Assembly (NCBI RefSeq): GCF_001610835.1
Contig: NZ_CP011270.1
Span: 992,001-1,056,000, forward strand
Reading direction: 5' to 3'
Length of the DNA stretch: 64,000 bases
DNA from: Planctomyces sp. SH-PL14
GTDB lineage: Bacteria > Planctomycetota > Planctomycetia > Planctomycetales > Planctomycetaceae
Part shown: positions 26,953 through 35,812 of the stretch, piece by piece
How positions within the stretch are numbered: the stretch's first letter is position 1
Layout of the letters: each line of letters opens with the position of its first letter
Notes under the pieces: generated by a model
Database searches by the model: none
Told to the model about the DNA's origin: nothing
What the model saw: only the letters and a program-made list of their open reading frames with translations
Position numbers and translations under genes: made by a program

Positions 26953-27615
26953 ATGCGCAAGGAAGATCTGTTTGAGCTTCTGTTCACCACGGGCCTGCCG
27001 ATCGTTCTCATCGGACTGGTCTGGCTCCTCGTCATCGCCTACCGCGTCTCGCTGCGATGGGGTGTCGTTACGACGCTCCTCTATCCGGCCATGATCCTGC
27101 CGCACACCATCCGGCACTGGCCGCGGACTAAACCGGCCGCGCTGACGATTCTCTTCGGTCTCCTGCTCATGACCGCTCCGGCCGCCTACACGCGGCTGGT
27201 CCCGGTTGACCTCGGCGAATACGACCAGGTCGTCAGCGGCGAGCGGCACCTCACGCTGACCGGCTGGAACAAGACCGACTACTCCGCCATCGCCGCCCGG
27301 TCCGACACAGTCGTTCTTCAGATGGCCAACGCCGACGTCACGGACGACACGCTTAAGTATCTGGAGCCGCTGGCGAGTCTCAAGGAGCTGGACCTGAGCG
27401 ACACCAAGGTCACGGACGCCGGGCTGCAGCGGCTTCGCAAGAACTCCAAGCTGGAAACGCTGCGCCTCGCCCGGACTTCCGTGACCGATGCAGGCCTCTC
27501 GACCCTCGAAACGCTCCCGGCACTGAAGCAGCTCGATCTGACCGGAGCCAAAGTGGCCCCCGAACGACTCCAGAAGTGGATGCAGGAGAACCCGGAACGA
27601 ATGGCGATCTGGTAA
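26953..27615 (+). CDS. Membrane-anchored leucine-rich-repeat protein
   Basis: A 220-residue protein. Two or three N-terminal membrane segments are visible (LPIVLIGLVWLLVIAYRVSL, GVVTTLLYPAMILP, ALTILFGLLLMTAPAAY). The exported C-terminal half has about four leucine-rich repeats of the planctomycete type, for example LEPLASLKELDLSDTKVTDA and LETLRLARTSVTDAGLSTL. The LRR surface suggests protein-protein contact, partner unknown. The ATG at 26953 begins the hydrophobic domain and has AAGGA inside its first codons rather than upstream, so the ribosome site is weak. The lipase gene follows 82 bp downstream in the same direction and may be co-transcribed. Confidence 0.82.
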   Translation: MRKEDLFELLFTTGLPIVLIGLVWLLVIAYRVSLRWGVVTTLLYPAMILPHTIRHWPRTKPAALTILFGLLLMTAPAAYTRLVPVDLGEYDQVVSGERHLTLTGWNKTDYSAIAARSDTVVLQMANADVTDDTLKYLEPLASLKELDLSDTKVTDAGLQRLRKNSKLETLRLARTSVTDAGLSTLETLPALKQLDLTGAKVAPERLQKWMQENPERMAIW

Positions 27616-27697
27616 CGGCTCGTCAAGTTGCTGGATCGCCCGGAACTTTCTCCCACCGGACAACGTCTGTCTCTCAACCCCAGTGGACTCCCCCCCC

Positions 27698-28558
27698 ATG
27701 TCCCTGACTCTCAACCTCGCCGCGACCGGCCGCGACTATTCGAACGCCCGGTACTTTGCCACCGCCTGCGATCTGGCCTATCTGCCAGAAGCGGCCGGCC
27801 GGGACCAGTATCAGAGCGAACTCGGACTCGCCGCCAAGCTGATCTCCGTGGACAACACGCAGGTCTACGTCGGCAGCAACGACAGCGCGATCGTCCTGGC
27901 CTTCCGCGGGTCGGAGTCCCCGTCGTCGCTCGACGGGTTCAAGGACTGGCTGCTGACGAACGCCAAGAACTTTCTCGTGATCCCGGACGGTCGGGCCGGG
28001 ACCGATTTCATTGCGGCGGGCGTCGGGGCCCGGTTCCACCGCGGCTTCCTGGAAGCCCTCGAAGAGATCTGGGCTCCCCTGCTCGCCGAAGTGAAGTCGC
28101 TCCACACCCAGAAGCGGCGTCCCGTCTGCGTCACCGGTCACAGCCTCGGCGGTGCTCTCGCCCTCGTCGCCGCCTGGCGGCTCCAGCGGCAGTTCATCCC
28201 GATCCATGTCGTCTACACCTTCGGCGCCCCGATGATCGGGAACGAAGCGGCCTCGGCGGCCTACGCGAAGACCTTCCCGAACAAAGTCTTCCGCTTCGTC
28301 GACGAGCGGGACATGGTCCCCCTCCTGCCGACGGTGAGCCTGTTCAGCAACGAATACAACCACTGCCAGATGGAAGTGATGCTGAAAGCGGCCGCGGCCA
28401 GCGGCGTCGCCGCGGGCGTGATGCAGGAACTCGCCCAGAAAACCCAGGACGGGCTCCTGAACGCCACGATCGTCGATGAATGCTGGGGCCGCCTCCGCAG
28501 CGGCGTCGACTGCCACCTGATGAACAACTACCTGGCCCGGATCGGGGAACTCTGCTGA
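27698..28558 (+). CDS. Lipase, class 3 family
   Basis: A 286-residue alpha/beta hydrolase of the fungal-type class 3 lipase family. The nucleophile elbow is VCVTGHSLGGALALV, the likely acid Asp is in RFVDERDMVP, and the His is in NEYNHCQMEV. Family signatures AIVLAFRGSESPS and VVYTFGAPMIGN flank them. No signal peptide is evident from the ATG at 27698, so export would need another route; a GTG 15 bp upstream is an alternative start. The last 30 codons (TIVDECWGRLRSGVDCHL...) are repeated as a non-coding leftover at 30240-30332. The next gene starts 10 bp after the stop, so the two are probably an operon. Confidence 0.9.
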   Translation: MSLTLNLAATGRDYSNARYFATACDLAYLPEAAGRDQYQSELGLAAKLISVDNTQVYVGSNDSAIVLAFRGSESPSSLDGFKDWLLTNAKNFLVIPDGRAGTDFIAAGVGARFHRGFLEALEEIWAPLLAEVKSLHTQKRRPVCVTGHSLGGALALVAAWRLQRQFIPIHVVYTFGAPMIGNEAASAAYAKTFPNKVFRFVDERDMVPLLPTVSLFSNEYNHCQMEVMLKAAAASGVAAGVMQELAQKTQDGLLNATIVDECWGRLRSGVDCHLMNNYLARIGELC

Positions 28559-28568
28559 GGAGACCGGC

Positions 28569-30221
28569 ATGACGGCGAACCTGTGGAGGAGACGCTTGCG
28601 GCACGTCCGCTGTCCGCGTGCTTCTCAACTCGTTGCCTGGTGTTGCTTCCTCATCATCGCCATCGACCGGCCAGGCCTCATCGCGGTCGCCGGCGACCCG
28701 GAGATAGACCGCCGCGCAAGCGCTCTCGTCGATCAGCTTGTTACGAGAGAGCGGACGCTTGCCTCCGACCGCAGTTATGTCGTGCTCAGTGGAAGAAGTC
28801 GGCATCCGACCGACTTCCTTCCTCTCGCAGACAGAACGACTGTGAAAGCGGGGGATGTCGTCCCAAAGGACGACGCCGTTCTTGCACTGATTCGTCTGGG
28901 AGCAGACGCGGTTCCTGCCCTTGTCGCTCATCTGGACGACAAGCGACCGACGGAGATCGGACCATTCTCGGTCCGATGCTTTCAGAAATCGCTCGACTGG
29001 AATACGAAGTCGAGATCGGACATCCCGCTCTGGGAAGAGACGTCTTTCGTTGCACCAGAGCCCCGATCGCCAGCGCGCGATGGCTATCGCCTGACCGTCG
29101 GCGATCTCTGCTACGAGGTTCTGGGACAGATCGTCAATCGCGACTACGACTGTGTCATCTGGTCGTTGATGAACTATGACATCTCCTCGCCCGGCCAGTC
29201 GTCGATGATGCGGGACCATCTGAAGAAGACGTGGGGGGCGCTGTCTCGCGAGCGACATCGCCAATCTTTGGTCTCCGACTTTCAGCTGGCCGATAGTCCC
29301 CGACGGCGACAGGGTGCCTATTGTCGACTGGCCTTCTACTACCCGGAAGCGGTCGAGAGGGTGGTTCTCGATGAACTCCAGAAGCCGCCATACCGCAGAG
29401 AAAAAGGCGACGGGGACGTGTCGCCTCACCCCCTTTCAACGAGGGCGGAGCAGGCGGACTTCATCCGTCAACTCACACGCGACCAGAGCCGACTCATCGG
29501 CGATCGCGTCAACGAGATTCTTCAAGCCGCCACTGATGACGATGGGGAATTGATTCCGGCCTGTCTGCATTGCCTCGCCAACAGGGGTTACGGCGACGTT
29601 CTCATTCGCTGTCTGGAGCGTGTCGATCCTCGCGGGGTGGTATCGAACCACTTTGACGTGGCCGTCGTCGCGGCCTGCGCCACGTCGCATGATCCGCCGG
29701 TCCGCGAAAGGCTGCGCCGATTCGCGATCGCAACGGACAACGGCACTTTCTTTGTGAAGGCTCTGGACGCCTTTGATTCGGGTGACGGGCCGGCCGTGAT
29801 CGCGCACGGGAGGCTTCTGCTCAGCGCTCTGCGTAAGGATGAAGTCGACAGAGAGGGCGTGTTGTCGGCCATCGTGGCTCGCTACCCGAACGAGTCCTTG
29901 CCCTTGACGGCCGAATACCTGAAGGACGGGGCGATCAATCGAATTTGGAACGTCTGCGAGGATCTCGCGCGTCCGACCGATCGGAGATTCCTGCTCCTCG
30001 AGGCCTACTTGGACGACAGAGGGGAGTACGTCAAGGGTCGTACGGTTGCGGGCATGGTGGCGTACTCGATGGCCAAAACGATCCCGGATCTAGAGGACGC
30101 TGTCGATGGGCTGGAAGAGCCTGGCCCCGAAGTCATCGAGAAGCTCAAGCAACACTGCCGCGACTTGCGAACGACCGCGCTCGACGAGGCGGCCATCGAC
30201 GTCCCTGTCGCGGACGAGTGA
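28569..30221 (+). CDS. Exported helical-repeat protein of unknown function (paralogue 1)
   Basis: A 550-residue protein, family not recognised. The N-terminus has a basic stretch and a hydrophobic segment (LVAWCCFLIIAIDRPGLIAV), consistent with a signal or anchor. The rest is mostly helical and HEAT-like (VLALIRLGADAVPALVAHLD, LIPACLHCLANRGYGDVLIR). It is about as long as, and clearly similar to, the next gene: shared blocks include LTVGDLCYEVLGQIVNRDYD, RQGAYCRLAFYYPEAVE, VVAACATSHDPPVRERL and a common end. The start follows GAGGAGACCGGC, a good ribosome site. It was probably created or copied by the tandem duplication described at 30240. Confidence 0.75.
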   Translation: MTANLWRRRLRHVRCPRASQLVAWCCFLIIAIDRPGLIAVAGDPEIDRRASALVDQLVTRERTLASDRSYVVLSGRSRHPTDFLPLADRTTVKAGDVVPKDDAVLALIRLGADAVPALVAHLDDKRPTEIGPFSVRCFQKSLDWNTKSRSDIPLWEETSFVAPEPRSPARDGYRLTVGDLCYEVLGQIVNRDYDCVIWSLMNYDISSPGQSSMMRDHLKKTWGALSRERHRQSLVSDFQLADSPRRRQGAYCRLAFYYPEAVERVVLDELQKPPYRREKGDGDVSPHPLSTRAEQADFIRQLTRDQSRLIGDRVNEILQAATDDDGELIPACLHCLANRGYGDVLIRCLERVDPRGVVSNHFDVAVVAACATSHDPPVRERLRRFAIATDNGTFFVKALDAFDSGDGPAVIAHGRLLLSALRKDEVDREGVLSAIVARYPNESLPLTAEYLKDGAINRIWNVCEDLARPTDRRFLLLEAYLDDRGEYVKGRTVAGMVAYSMAKTIPDLEDAVDGLEEPGPEVIEKLKQHCRDLRTTALDEAAIDVPVADE

Positions 30222-30239
30222 GATTCAAAGCGGCTACGA

Positions 30240-30332
30240 ACGATCGTCAACGAGTGTCGAGGCCGCCTCCGCAGCGGCGTCGACTGCCACTTGATGAACA
30301 AGGACCTCGCCCGGATGGGGGAGCTCTGCTGA
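30240..30332 (+). pseudogene. Leftover of the lipase 3' end (duplication scar)
   Basis: These 93 bases repeat the last 31 codons of the class 3 lipase (28467-28558), including the stop codon. Read in the lipase frame they encode TIVNECRGRLRSGVDCHLMN..., differing from the original mainly by conservative or synonymous changes. The element sits directly before the second paralogue, exactly as the lipase end sits before the first. No lipase start or core precedes it. Confidence 0.88.
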
Positions 30333-30342
30333 GGACCACGCC

Positions 30343-32226
30343 ATGGAAACGAACTGGTTGCCGCGAGTGATTCGACTCAAATTCGTTGGCTCCGCGTGGG
30401 CTGCCGCCAGTCGCCTTGCCGCTGTGGTGGCTGTGAGCTTCCTGATCGTCCTTCTGCCACACCGTGCGATCGGAGGGGACGACGTTGAGAAGTGGATCGA
30501 CCAGTTGGTCGCGCGAGAGTCGACAATCGCTCCCACTGGCTTGTTCAACTTCCTGGCATGGGGAGTAGAGCCGGCAACGGACTTTCTCCCGTTGAGGGAG
30601 GATCACGAACCACCGTCAGGAGGAGCTGAGAACGAAGGCGATCCCGCCTTGAAGCTGATCAAGCTCGGTCCGGCCGCGATTCCGCTCTTACTGGCGCACC
30701 TTGACGACGATCGGCCAACTGGCGTCGGGCCATTCGGAAGGGTTTACCTTTCCGATTATGTCGACATGAACAGTCGGTCGGGGATCGATAGACCGTTGCG
30801 AGAAGGCAAGCGGCTGTCGTCCGTTCCCGACTCGAATGAGCCGCTTAACGGCCTGAATTTGACTGTTGGCGACCTGTGCTTTGAGGTCCTGGGGCAGATT
30901 GTCAATCGGGAGTATGGTTGTGTCTTTCAAGCATGCATGCACTGCAGCGTCGTGTCGCCGGGACGGTCCGCCGTGATACGGGCCCATCTCAAGAAATCGT
31001 GGGGCGGAATCTCCAGTGAGGGACACCGCGAGTCGCTGCTCCGCGACCTTCGAGCGCCCGACTCGGCCGAACGGCAGCGCGGAGCCTACTATCGCCTGGC
31101 CTATTACCACCCGGAGGCTGTTGAGCCCGCCGTTCTCGACGAGCTTCGTCGGCCGTACTACTCACGCGCGGATATTCGTGACTTCTGTCAGGACAGTCTG
31201 TTCACGGAAGGGGACCGGGAGACGAGACGGAAGCGAGTCACTGACTATCTCCTGAGTCGCAACGAGACATACAGTCGCGGGCTCCAGCGAGAGCTGTGGC
31301 ACGAAGCGCTTGAGCGGCGGATCTCTGCTGGTGCCGAGGACGCTCAAGCGGCAGAGGTAGCCCGTGAGGTTCTGGTGGATGTGTTCGGGGAGGTCATCGG
31401 CCGGGATTCCTACGACCGGTCTCTCGAATCGGACACGACGAGTGAAAGCCGATCTGAGTTCATCGCGTCCCTGACCCACGATCGAAGCCGTGCGATCGGC
31501 AACATGGTAGCGGGCCTGCTTGAGAGCGAACCGGAGAACAACACGATCGCTGCAGCATGTCTCCGGTGCCTCGCGAATCGCGGCTATCCTGATCTGCTGA
31601 CACGGGCCATTGACCGACTCAAGCCCGATGTCTTCGACGACCTCCCAAGCGATCTGTCGATCCTGGTTGCCTGCGCGACATCCCGTGACGAGGGAGTTCG
31701 AAAGCGACTTGAGGAGCTCGCTCTGACAACAAACCAGGGAGCCTACCTGGTTGCGGCAATGGGAGCTGTGGCGAAGGAGAACGATGGTCGATTGCTGGAG
31801 CGGGCGGTCGCCTGGCTCGATGACTTCCCCCCCGACAAGGCAGAGGAACTGGGCGTCCTCCGCGCCGTTTCAGCGAGATTCCCCGACCAGTCTCTGGCCA
31901 TTACTGAGCAATACCTGAAGACTCGATCTCCGGCGCGAGTCGCCGCTGTCTGTGAAGACATCGACGACGAATCGGATAGCCGAATACTGCTTCTGAAGCC
32001 GTTTCTGGACGATCGGCGGCCGGCGGTCTATCTGTCCGACGATCTGGAACTGCGAGACGTTGTTGCCAGAACGATGTCGTCCTTCGTTGACGACGTCGTC
32101 TACTCCTCCCAAGACTCTGAAGAAGAACGAGCGTTGACGATTCAGAAACTCTGGGCACACTACGAAGGACTTGCGGCGCAACACGAGAACGAGCCCGCAG
32201 AAGTGCCGGCAGCCGCGACCAAGTGA
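30343..32226 (+). CDS. Exported helical-repeat protein of unknown function (paralogue 2)
   Basis: A 627-residue paralogue of the preceding gene. It has the same layout: hydrophobic leader (LAAVVAVSFLIVLLPHRAIG), then helical HEAT-like repeats (ALKLIKLGPAAIPLLLAHLD, AACLRCLANRGYPDLLTRAI). It differs by about 75 extra residues in the middle (roughly 275-370, a charged Arg/Glu-rich helical segment), where the first copy has a short Pro-containing loop. It ends in a Gln/Glu-rich tail. The ATG at 30343 follows GAGGACCACGCC. It is convergent with the PQQ-type gene with only 7 bp between the stops and no obvious terminator. Function unknown. Confidence 0.75.
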   Translation: METNWLPRVIRLKFVGSAWAAASRLAAVVAVSFLIVLLPHRAIGGDDVEKWIDQLVARESTIAPTGLFNFLAWGVEPATDFLPLREDHEPPSGGAENEGDPALKLIKLGPAAIPLLLAHLDDDRPTGVGPFGRVYLSDYVDMNSRSGIDRPLREGKRLSSVPDSNEPLNGLNLTVGDLCFEVLGQIVNREYGCVFQACMHCSVVSPGRSAVIRAHLKKSWGGISSEGHRESLLRDLRAPDSAERQRGAYYRLAYYHPEAVEPAVLDELRRPYYSRADIRDFCQDSLFTEGDRETRRKRVTDYLLSRNETYSRGLQRELWHEALERRISAGAEDAQAAEVAREVLVDVFGEVIGRDSYDRSLESDTTSESRSEFIASLTHDRSRAIGNMVAGLLESEPENNTIAAACLRCLANRGYPDLLTRAIDRLKPDVFDDLPSDLSILVACATSRDEGVRKRLEELALTTNQGAYLVAAMGAVAKENDGRLLERAVAWLDDFPPDKAEELGVLRAVSARFPDQSLAITEQYLKTRSPARVAAVCEDIDDESDSRILLLKPFLDDRRPAVYLSDDLELRDVVARTMSSFVDDVVYSSQDSEEERALTIQKLWAHYEGLAAQHENEPAEVPAAATK

Positions 32227-32233
32227 CCTGAGC

Positions 32234-33550
32234 CTACTGCTGCCGCGAGGCCGTCTTCGTCAGCCCGAAGCAATAGAGCCACTCCTGACGTCCCGGCCCT
32301 TCGCCGTCGCCGACTCGCAGGAAGATCTGGCCGCCGCAGATGGCCGGGCTGGCGAAGGCTGACTTGCCGATCGTGTTCTCGGCGACGAGCTCGAACTTCT
32401 CGGGATTGGGCCGAAAGACGTACATCGTCCCCGCTTCGTTCGCCCAGTAGATGTTGCCGCCCGCCAGGACGGGCGAGGCGCTGACCGGGCCGGAGAGGCG
32501 CTGTTTCCATTGCTCCTTGCCCGTTTCGCCGTGCCAGCAAAACAGGACGCCGTTTCCGTTCAGGCCGTACAGGTGGCCGTCGTGGACGAGCAGCGACTGC
32601 TCGTAGAGCTTCTGGTTGTTCGACCACAGGACGGTGTTCGAACCGTCCGCCCGGATCGCGATCGTCTCGGACTTCGGAAAGCCGCCGCTGGCGAAGACGG
32701 TGTCCCCCTCCCAGACCATCGTCCCGCAGGTGGCGAAGGTCGTCCCCTTCGTGGCCCAGTTCGGCTTGCCGCTGTGCGGGTCGTACGAGGCGACGAACTC
32801 CTGCCCGCTGATGAGGAGCTGGTCCTTCCCCGCCACGTTGCCGACGACAGGCGAGGAGAACGACATGAGCGGCAACCGCTTGCTCCGCCACGCCTGCTTG
32901 CCAGTCTTGCGGTCGAGGGCCGTGATGAAGCTCTCGCCGTCGTACTCCGAGGCGATGATGACCGTCCCCTGGTAGATCAGCGGCGAGGGGGCGTAGCCGT
33001 ACTCGTACTTCTTCGGACGAAACGCCGCGACCTTCTTCTTCCAGAGGATGTTCCCGTCGAGATCGAGCGCGACGGCGGCGACCTGGTCGTGGTGGTAGAA
33101 CGTCGCGAAGAGCCGCTCGCCGTCGCAGGCGATCGTCGGGGTCGCCTCAGTGTTCTTGGCGTGGTTGTTCTCGGGGAAGGCCCCCTTGTTGACGTCGACC
33201 TGCCACAGCTCCTTGCCGGTGGCCCGGTCAAGCGCCAGGACGGCGTGCCGCTCTTCCTTTTCATAGGCGGTCGTCAGGTAGATCCGGTTGCCGACGACCG
33301 TCGGCGACGAGTGTCCACGACCGGGGACCGCTGCCTTCCAGAGCATGTTCTCGCCGTCGCCGAACTTCGTCGGCACCGGTGTCTCGGTGGCGACGCCGTT
33401 CCGCGACGGTCCCCGCCACCAGGGCCAGTCCGTCTGGGCGTTGAGCTTCGGGAAGTCACCGATCCCCTTCTCGTCGGCGGCCGGTGCGGCTGTCGCCGCG
33501 AGGCAGGTCAGGACCAGCGAGAGCAGCACCGCCGCGAGCCGGAGAGGCAT
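32234..33550 (-). CDS. Exported PQQ-like beta-propeller protein
   Basis: A 438-residue periplasmic beta-propeller of the PQQ-binding-like/BamB superfamily. The signal peptide is LRLAAVLLSLVLTCLAATAA. After WPWWRGPSRNGVA (the usual planctomycete opening) come seven or eight WD-like blades with the typical A-x-D-x-x-T-G-K-x-x-W motif: LALDRATGKELWQVDVNKG, ALDLDGNILWKKKV, ALDRKTGKQAWRSKRL, SYDPHSGKPNWATKG and CWHGETGKEQWKQRL. No dehydrogenase active-site motif was recognised, so it is more likely a binding or scaffold protein than a quinoprotein enzyme. It lies 42 bp downstream of ettA in the same direction, possibly in one transcript. Confidence 0.87.
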   Translation of the reverse strand: MPLRLAAVLLSLVLTCLAATAAPAADEKGIGDFPKLNAQTDWPWWRGPSRNGVATETPVPTKFGDGENMLWKAAVPGRGHSSPTVVGNRIYLTTAYEKEERHAVLALDRATGKELWQVDVNKGAFPENNHAKNTEATPTIACDGERLFATFYHHDQVAAVALDLDGNILWKKKVAAFRPKKYEYGYAPSPLIYQGTVIIASEYDGESFITALDRKTGKQAWRSKRLPLMSFSSPVVGNVAGKDQLLISGQEFVASYDPHSGKPNWATKGTTFATCGTMVWEGDTVFASGGFPKSETIAIRADGSNTVLWSNNQKLYEQSLLVHDGHLYGLNGNGVLFCWHGETGKEQWKQRLSGPVSASPVLAGGNIYWANEAGTMYVFRPNPEKFELVAENTIGKSAFASPAICGGQIFLRVGDGEGPGRQEWLYCFGLTKTASRQQ

Positions 33551-33592
33551 GGCGAAGGACCTTTCGGAAGGAGTGACCTGCCGCGGCAGGGG

Positions 33593-35266
33593 TTACCGCG
33601 TCAGCGGACGGTACTTGATCCGGTGCGGGGTGTCGGCGTCGATGCCGAGCCGCTCGTGGCGCTGGATCTCGTACATCTTGTAGTTCCCCTCGAAGTACAC
33701 GACGCGGCTGTCCCCTTCAAAGGCGAGGATGTGAGTCGCGATCCGGTCGAGGAACCAGCGGTCGTGGGAGCTGACCATGGCGCAGCCGCCGAAGTTGGCG
33801 AGACCTTCTTCGAGCGACCGGAGCGTGTCGACGTCGAGGTCGTTCGTCGGTTCGTCGAGGAGGATCAAGTTGCCGCCGGACCGGAGGAGCTTTGCCAGGT
33901 GCACGCGGTTCCGTTCCCCTCCGGAGAGGTCGCGGACGAACTTCTGCTGGTCGGAGCCTTTGAAGTTGAACCGACCGCAATACGACCGGGCGTGGATCTT
34001 GGCCTTGCCGATCTCCAGCATGTCGTCGCCGCCGGAGATTTCTTCGTAGACGGTCTTCGTTCCGCTAAGGGCGTCGCGGAACTGGTCGACGAACGCCAAG
34101 TCCACGCTGTCGCCGATCCGGAGCGAGCCCGACGTCGGCTGCTCCTGTCCCATGATCATCTTGAACAGGGTCGTCTTGCCCGCCCCGTTCGGCCCGATCA
34201 CGCCGACGATCCCCCCGCGAGGGAGGTCGAAGCTCAGGTTTTCGAACAGCAGCCGGTCGCCGAACGCCTTGGAGATTTTCTCCGCCCGGACGACCAGTTC
34301 ACCCAGCGGCTTTGTGACCGGGATCTGGATGTCAGCGGCGTCGTCGCGACTATCGTACTGCTGGGCCTGGAGTTCTTCGAACCGTTGCAGACGGGCCTTG
34401 TTCTTTGTCGCCTGGGCCTTGGGCGACATCCGGACCCACTCCAGTTCGCGCTTCAGCAGCTTCTGTCGCTTGGACTCCCGCTTCTCTTCGACGGCGAGGC
34501 GGGCCTGCTTCTGCTCCATCCAGGAGGTGTAGTTCCCTTCGAACGGATGTCCCTTGCCGCGGTCGAGTTCGAGGATCCACTTGGCAACGTTGTCGAGGAA
34601 GTACCGGTCGTGGGTGATGGCCACGACGGTCCCCGGGAACTCTTCGAGGAACTTTTCGAGCCAGCCGACCGACTCCGCGTCGAGGTGGTTCGTGGGTTCG
34701 TCCAGGAGGAGGAGGTCGGGCTTCTGGAGGAGGAGCTGGCAGAGGGCGACGCGGCGTTTCTCACCCCCGGAGAGGTTTTCGATCAGCGCGTCTGGCGGCG
34801 GCAGGCGCATGGCGTCGCTGGCGATTTCGACGGTGCGGTCGATGTCCCAGAGGTTCTGGTGGTCGATGGTGTCCTGGACGCGGGTCTGTTCTTCGAGGAG
34901 TTTTTCCATCTCCGCCGGTTCGAGCGGTTCGCAGAGTTTTTCGTTGATCTGGTTGTAGCGGTCGAGGATGGCGCGGGATTCGGCGACCCCTTCCTGGACG
35001 CACTCCTCAACCGTCTTCTTGGGATCGAGTTTCGGTTCCTGGGCGAAGTAGCCGACGCGGATTCCCTTGGCGGGGCGGCAGGTCCCCATGAAGTCCTTGT
35101 CTTCGCCGGCCATGATTTTGAGGAGGGTACTTTTCCCTGCTCCGTTGCCGCCGATGACGCCGATTTTGGCTCCGGGGTAGAAGGCGAGCCAGATGTTGTC
35201 GAGGACGACTTCCTCGTCGTACATCCGGGTGAGACCCTCAATGGTCATGATGTATTGTGCAGACAT
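33593..35266 (-). CDS. ettA: Energy-dependent translational throttle protein EttA (ABC-F ATPase)
   Basis: A 557-residue soluble ABC-F protein, close in length to E. coli EttA (555). It binds the ribosomal E site and gates the first elongation step according to ATP/ADP ratio. Two ATPase domains are complete: Walker [14 protein letters not shown] and [13 protein letters not shown], signature [13 protein letters not shown] and [13 protein letters not shown], and Walker [13 protein letters not shown] and [12 protein letters not shown]. The linker between them has [19 protein letters not shown], typical of the P-site-interaction motif, and the arm insert is present in domain 1 ([19 protein letters not shown]). 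The ATG at 35266 gives the standard start [14 protein letters not shown]. Repeat copy F lies upstream. Confidence 0.95.
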   Translation of the reverse strand: MSAQYIMTIEGLTRMYDEEVVLDNIWLAFYPGAKIGVIGGNGAGKSTLLKIMAGEDKDFMGTCRPAKGIRVGYFAQEPKLDPKKTVEECVQEGVAESRAILDRYNQINEKLCEPLEPAEMEKLLEEQTRVQDTIDHQNLWDIDRTVEIASDAMRLPPPDALIENLSGGEKRRVALCQLLLQKPDLLLLDEPTNHLDAESVGWLEKFLEEFPGTVVAITHDRYFLDNVAKWILELDRGKGHPFEGNYTSWMEQKQARLAVEEKRESKRQKLLKRELEWVRMSPKAQATKNKARLQRFEELQAQQYDSRDDAADIQIPVTKPLGELVVRAEKISKAFGDRLLFENLSFDLPRGGIVGVIGPNGAGKTTLFKMIMGQEQPTSGSLRIGDSVDLAFVDQFRDALSGTKTVYEEISGGDDMLEIGKAKIHARSYCGRFNFKGSDQQKFVRDLSGGERNRVHLAKLLRSGGNLILLDEPTNDLDVDTLRSLEEGLANFGGCAMVSSHDRWFLDRIATHILAFEGDSRVVYFEGNYKMYEIQRHERLGIDADTPHRIKYRPLTR

Positions 35267-35400
35267 GCCGCGCGACTCGCTTCCCGATCGGACTTTGCTG
35301 TTCGAAAGCGGGTATTCTAGGTGGCGTCGCGTGAAGATCGAAGCGTGGTGTCGGGCTGGGCGGATACGGGGAACTTGGCATCGTTGCTGAGCGGCTGTTT

Positions 35401-35735
35401 CGAACCGCGTCCATGCCGGCACGGCTCGGATAGCTCAAACCCAACGTGCGACGGCAGACTGGGGTCAAGGGGGTCTCACCCCCTTGCCGCCGGAGGCATT
35501 TTCGTCGCGGAGCCGTGGGACGCAGCGGATGTCCCCTTTGTGGTACCGGCTATGAGGACTCACCGCTCGCTCTGGAACCCCCGCGGGTTGCTGAAGGCGC
35601 ATCCGGCACGGTGTCCGCGTTTGGACACGTCCTCCTTCAGACATCCCTCGACGGCCAGGCCTCCGGCGGGCAAAGGGCCAAGAAAACAACACAGGCCCCT
35701 CTGCACTCCCCACCAGGGTGCCCCTGGACCCGGGG
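35401..35735 (+). repeat. Dispersed intergenic element, copy F (~335 bp)
   Basis: Full-length copy upstream of ettA and downstream of the aldehyde dehydrogenase, within a 546-bp gap. Its left hairpin (35466-35486) reads CAAGGGGGT, loop CTC, ACCCCCTTG: the closing C-G pair of other copies is replaced by T-A on both sides. The right hairpin has the long AAGAAAACAACACA loop (35671-35700). The middle CTCAC...GTGAGGG pairing is weakened here. The rest of the gap holds a terminator (35754-35786) and the ettA upstream region, where no promoter was identified. Confidence 0.92.
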
Positions 35736-35753
35736 TGATGTTGCACCCGGCAT

Positions 35754-35786
35754 AAAAAAAGCGGCCGCGAGTAGGCTCGCGGCCGC
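35754..35786 (-). terminator. Rho-independent terminator of the aldehyde dehydrogenase
   Basis: On the minus strand a perfect 11-bp stem, GCGGCCGCGAG and its complement (35761-35771 with 35776-35786), with a 4-nt loop is followed by seven T. It starts 27 bp after the stop codon. Confidence 0.93.
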
Positions 35787-35812
35787 CACCAGTCGCTACT
35801 GCGAGAAGTCGA

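Noticed and set aside
32510-35320. A 936-codon plus-strand frame opposite the PQQ-type gene and ettA
   Set aside because: No recognisable motif. Both minus-strand genes have complete family motifs and correct lengths, so this is a codon-bias shadow.
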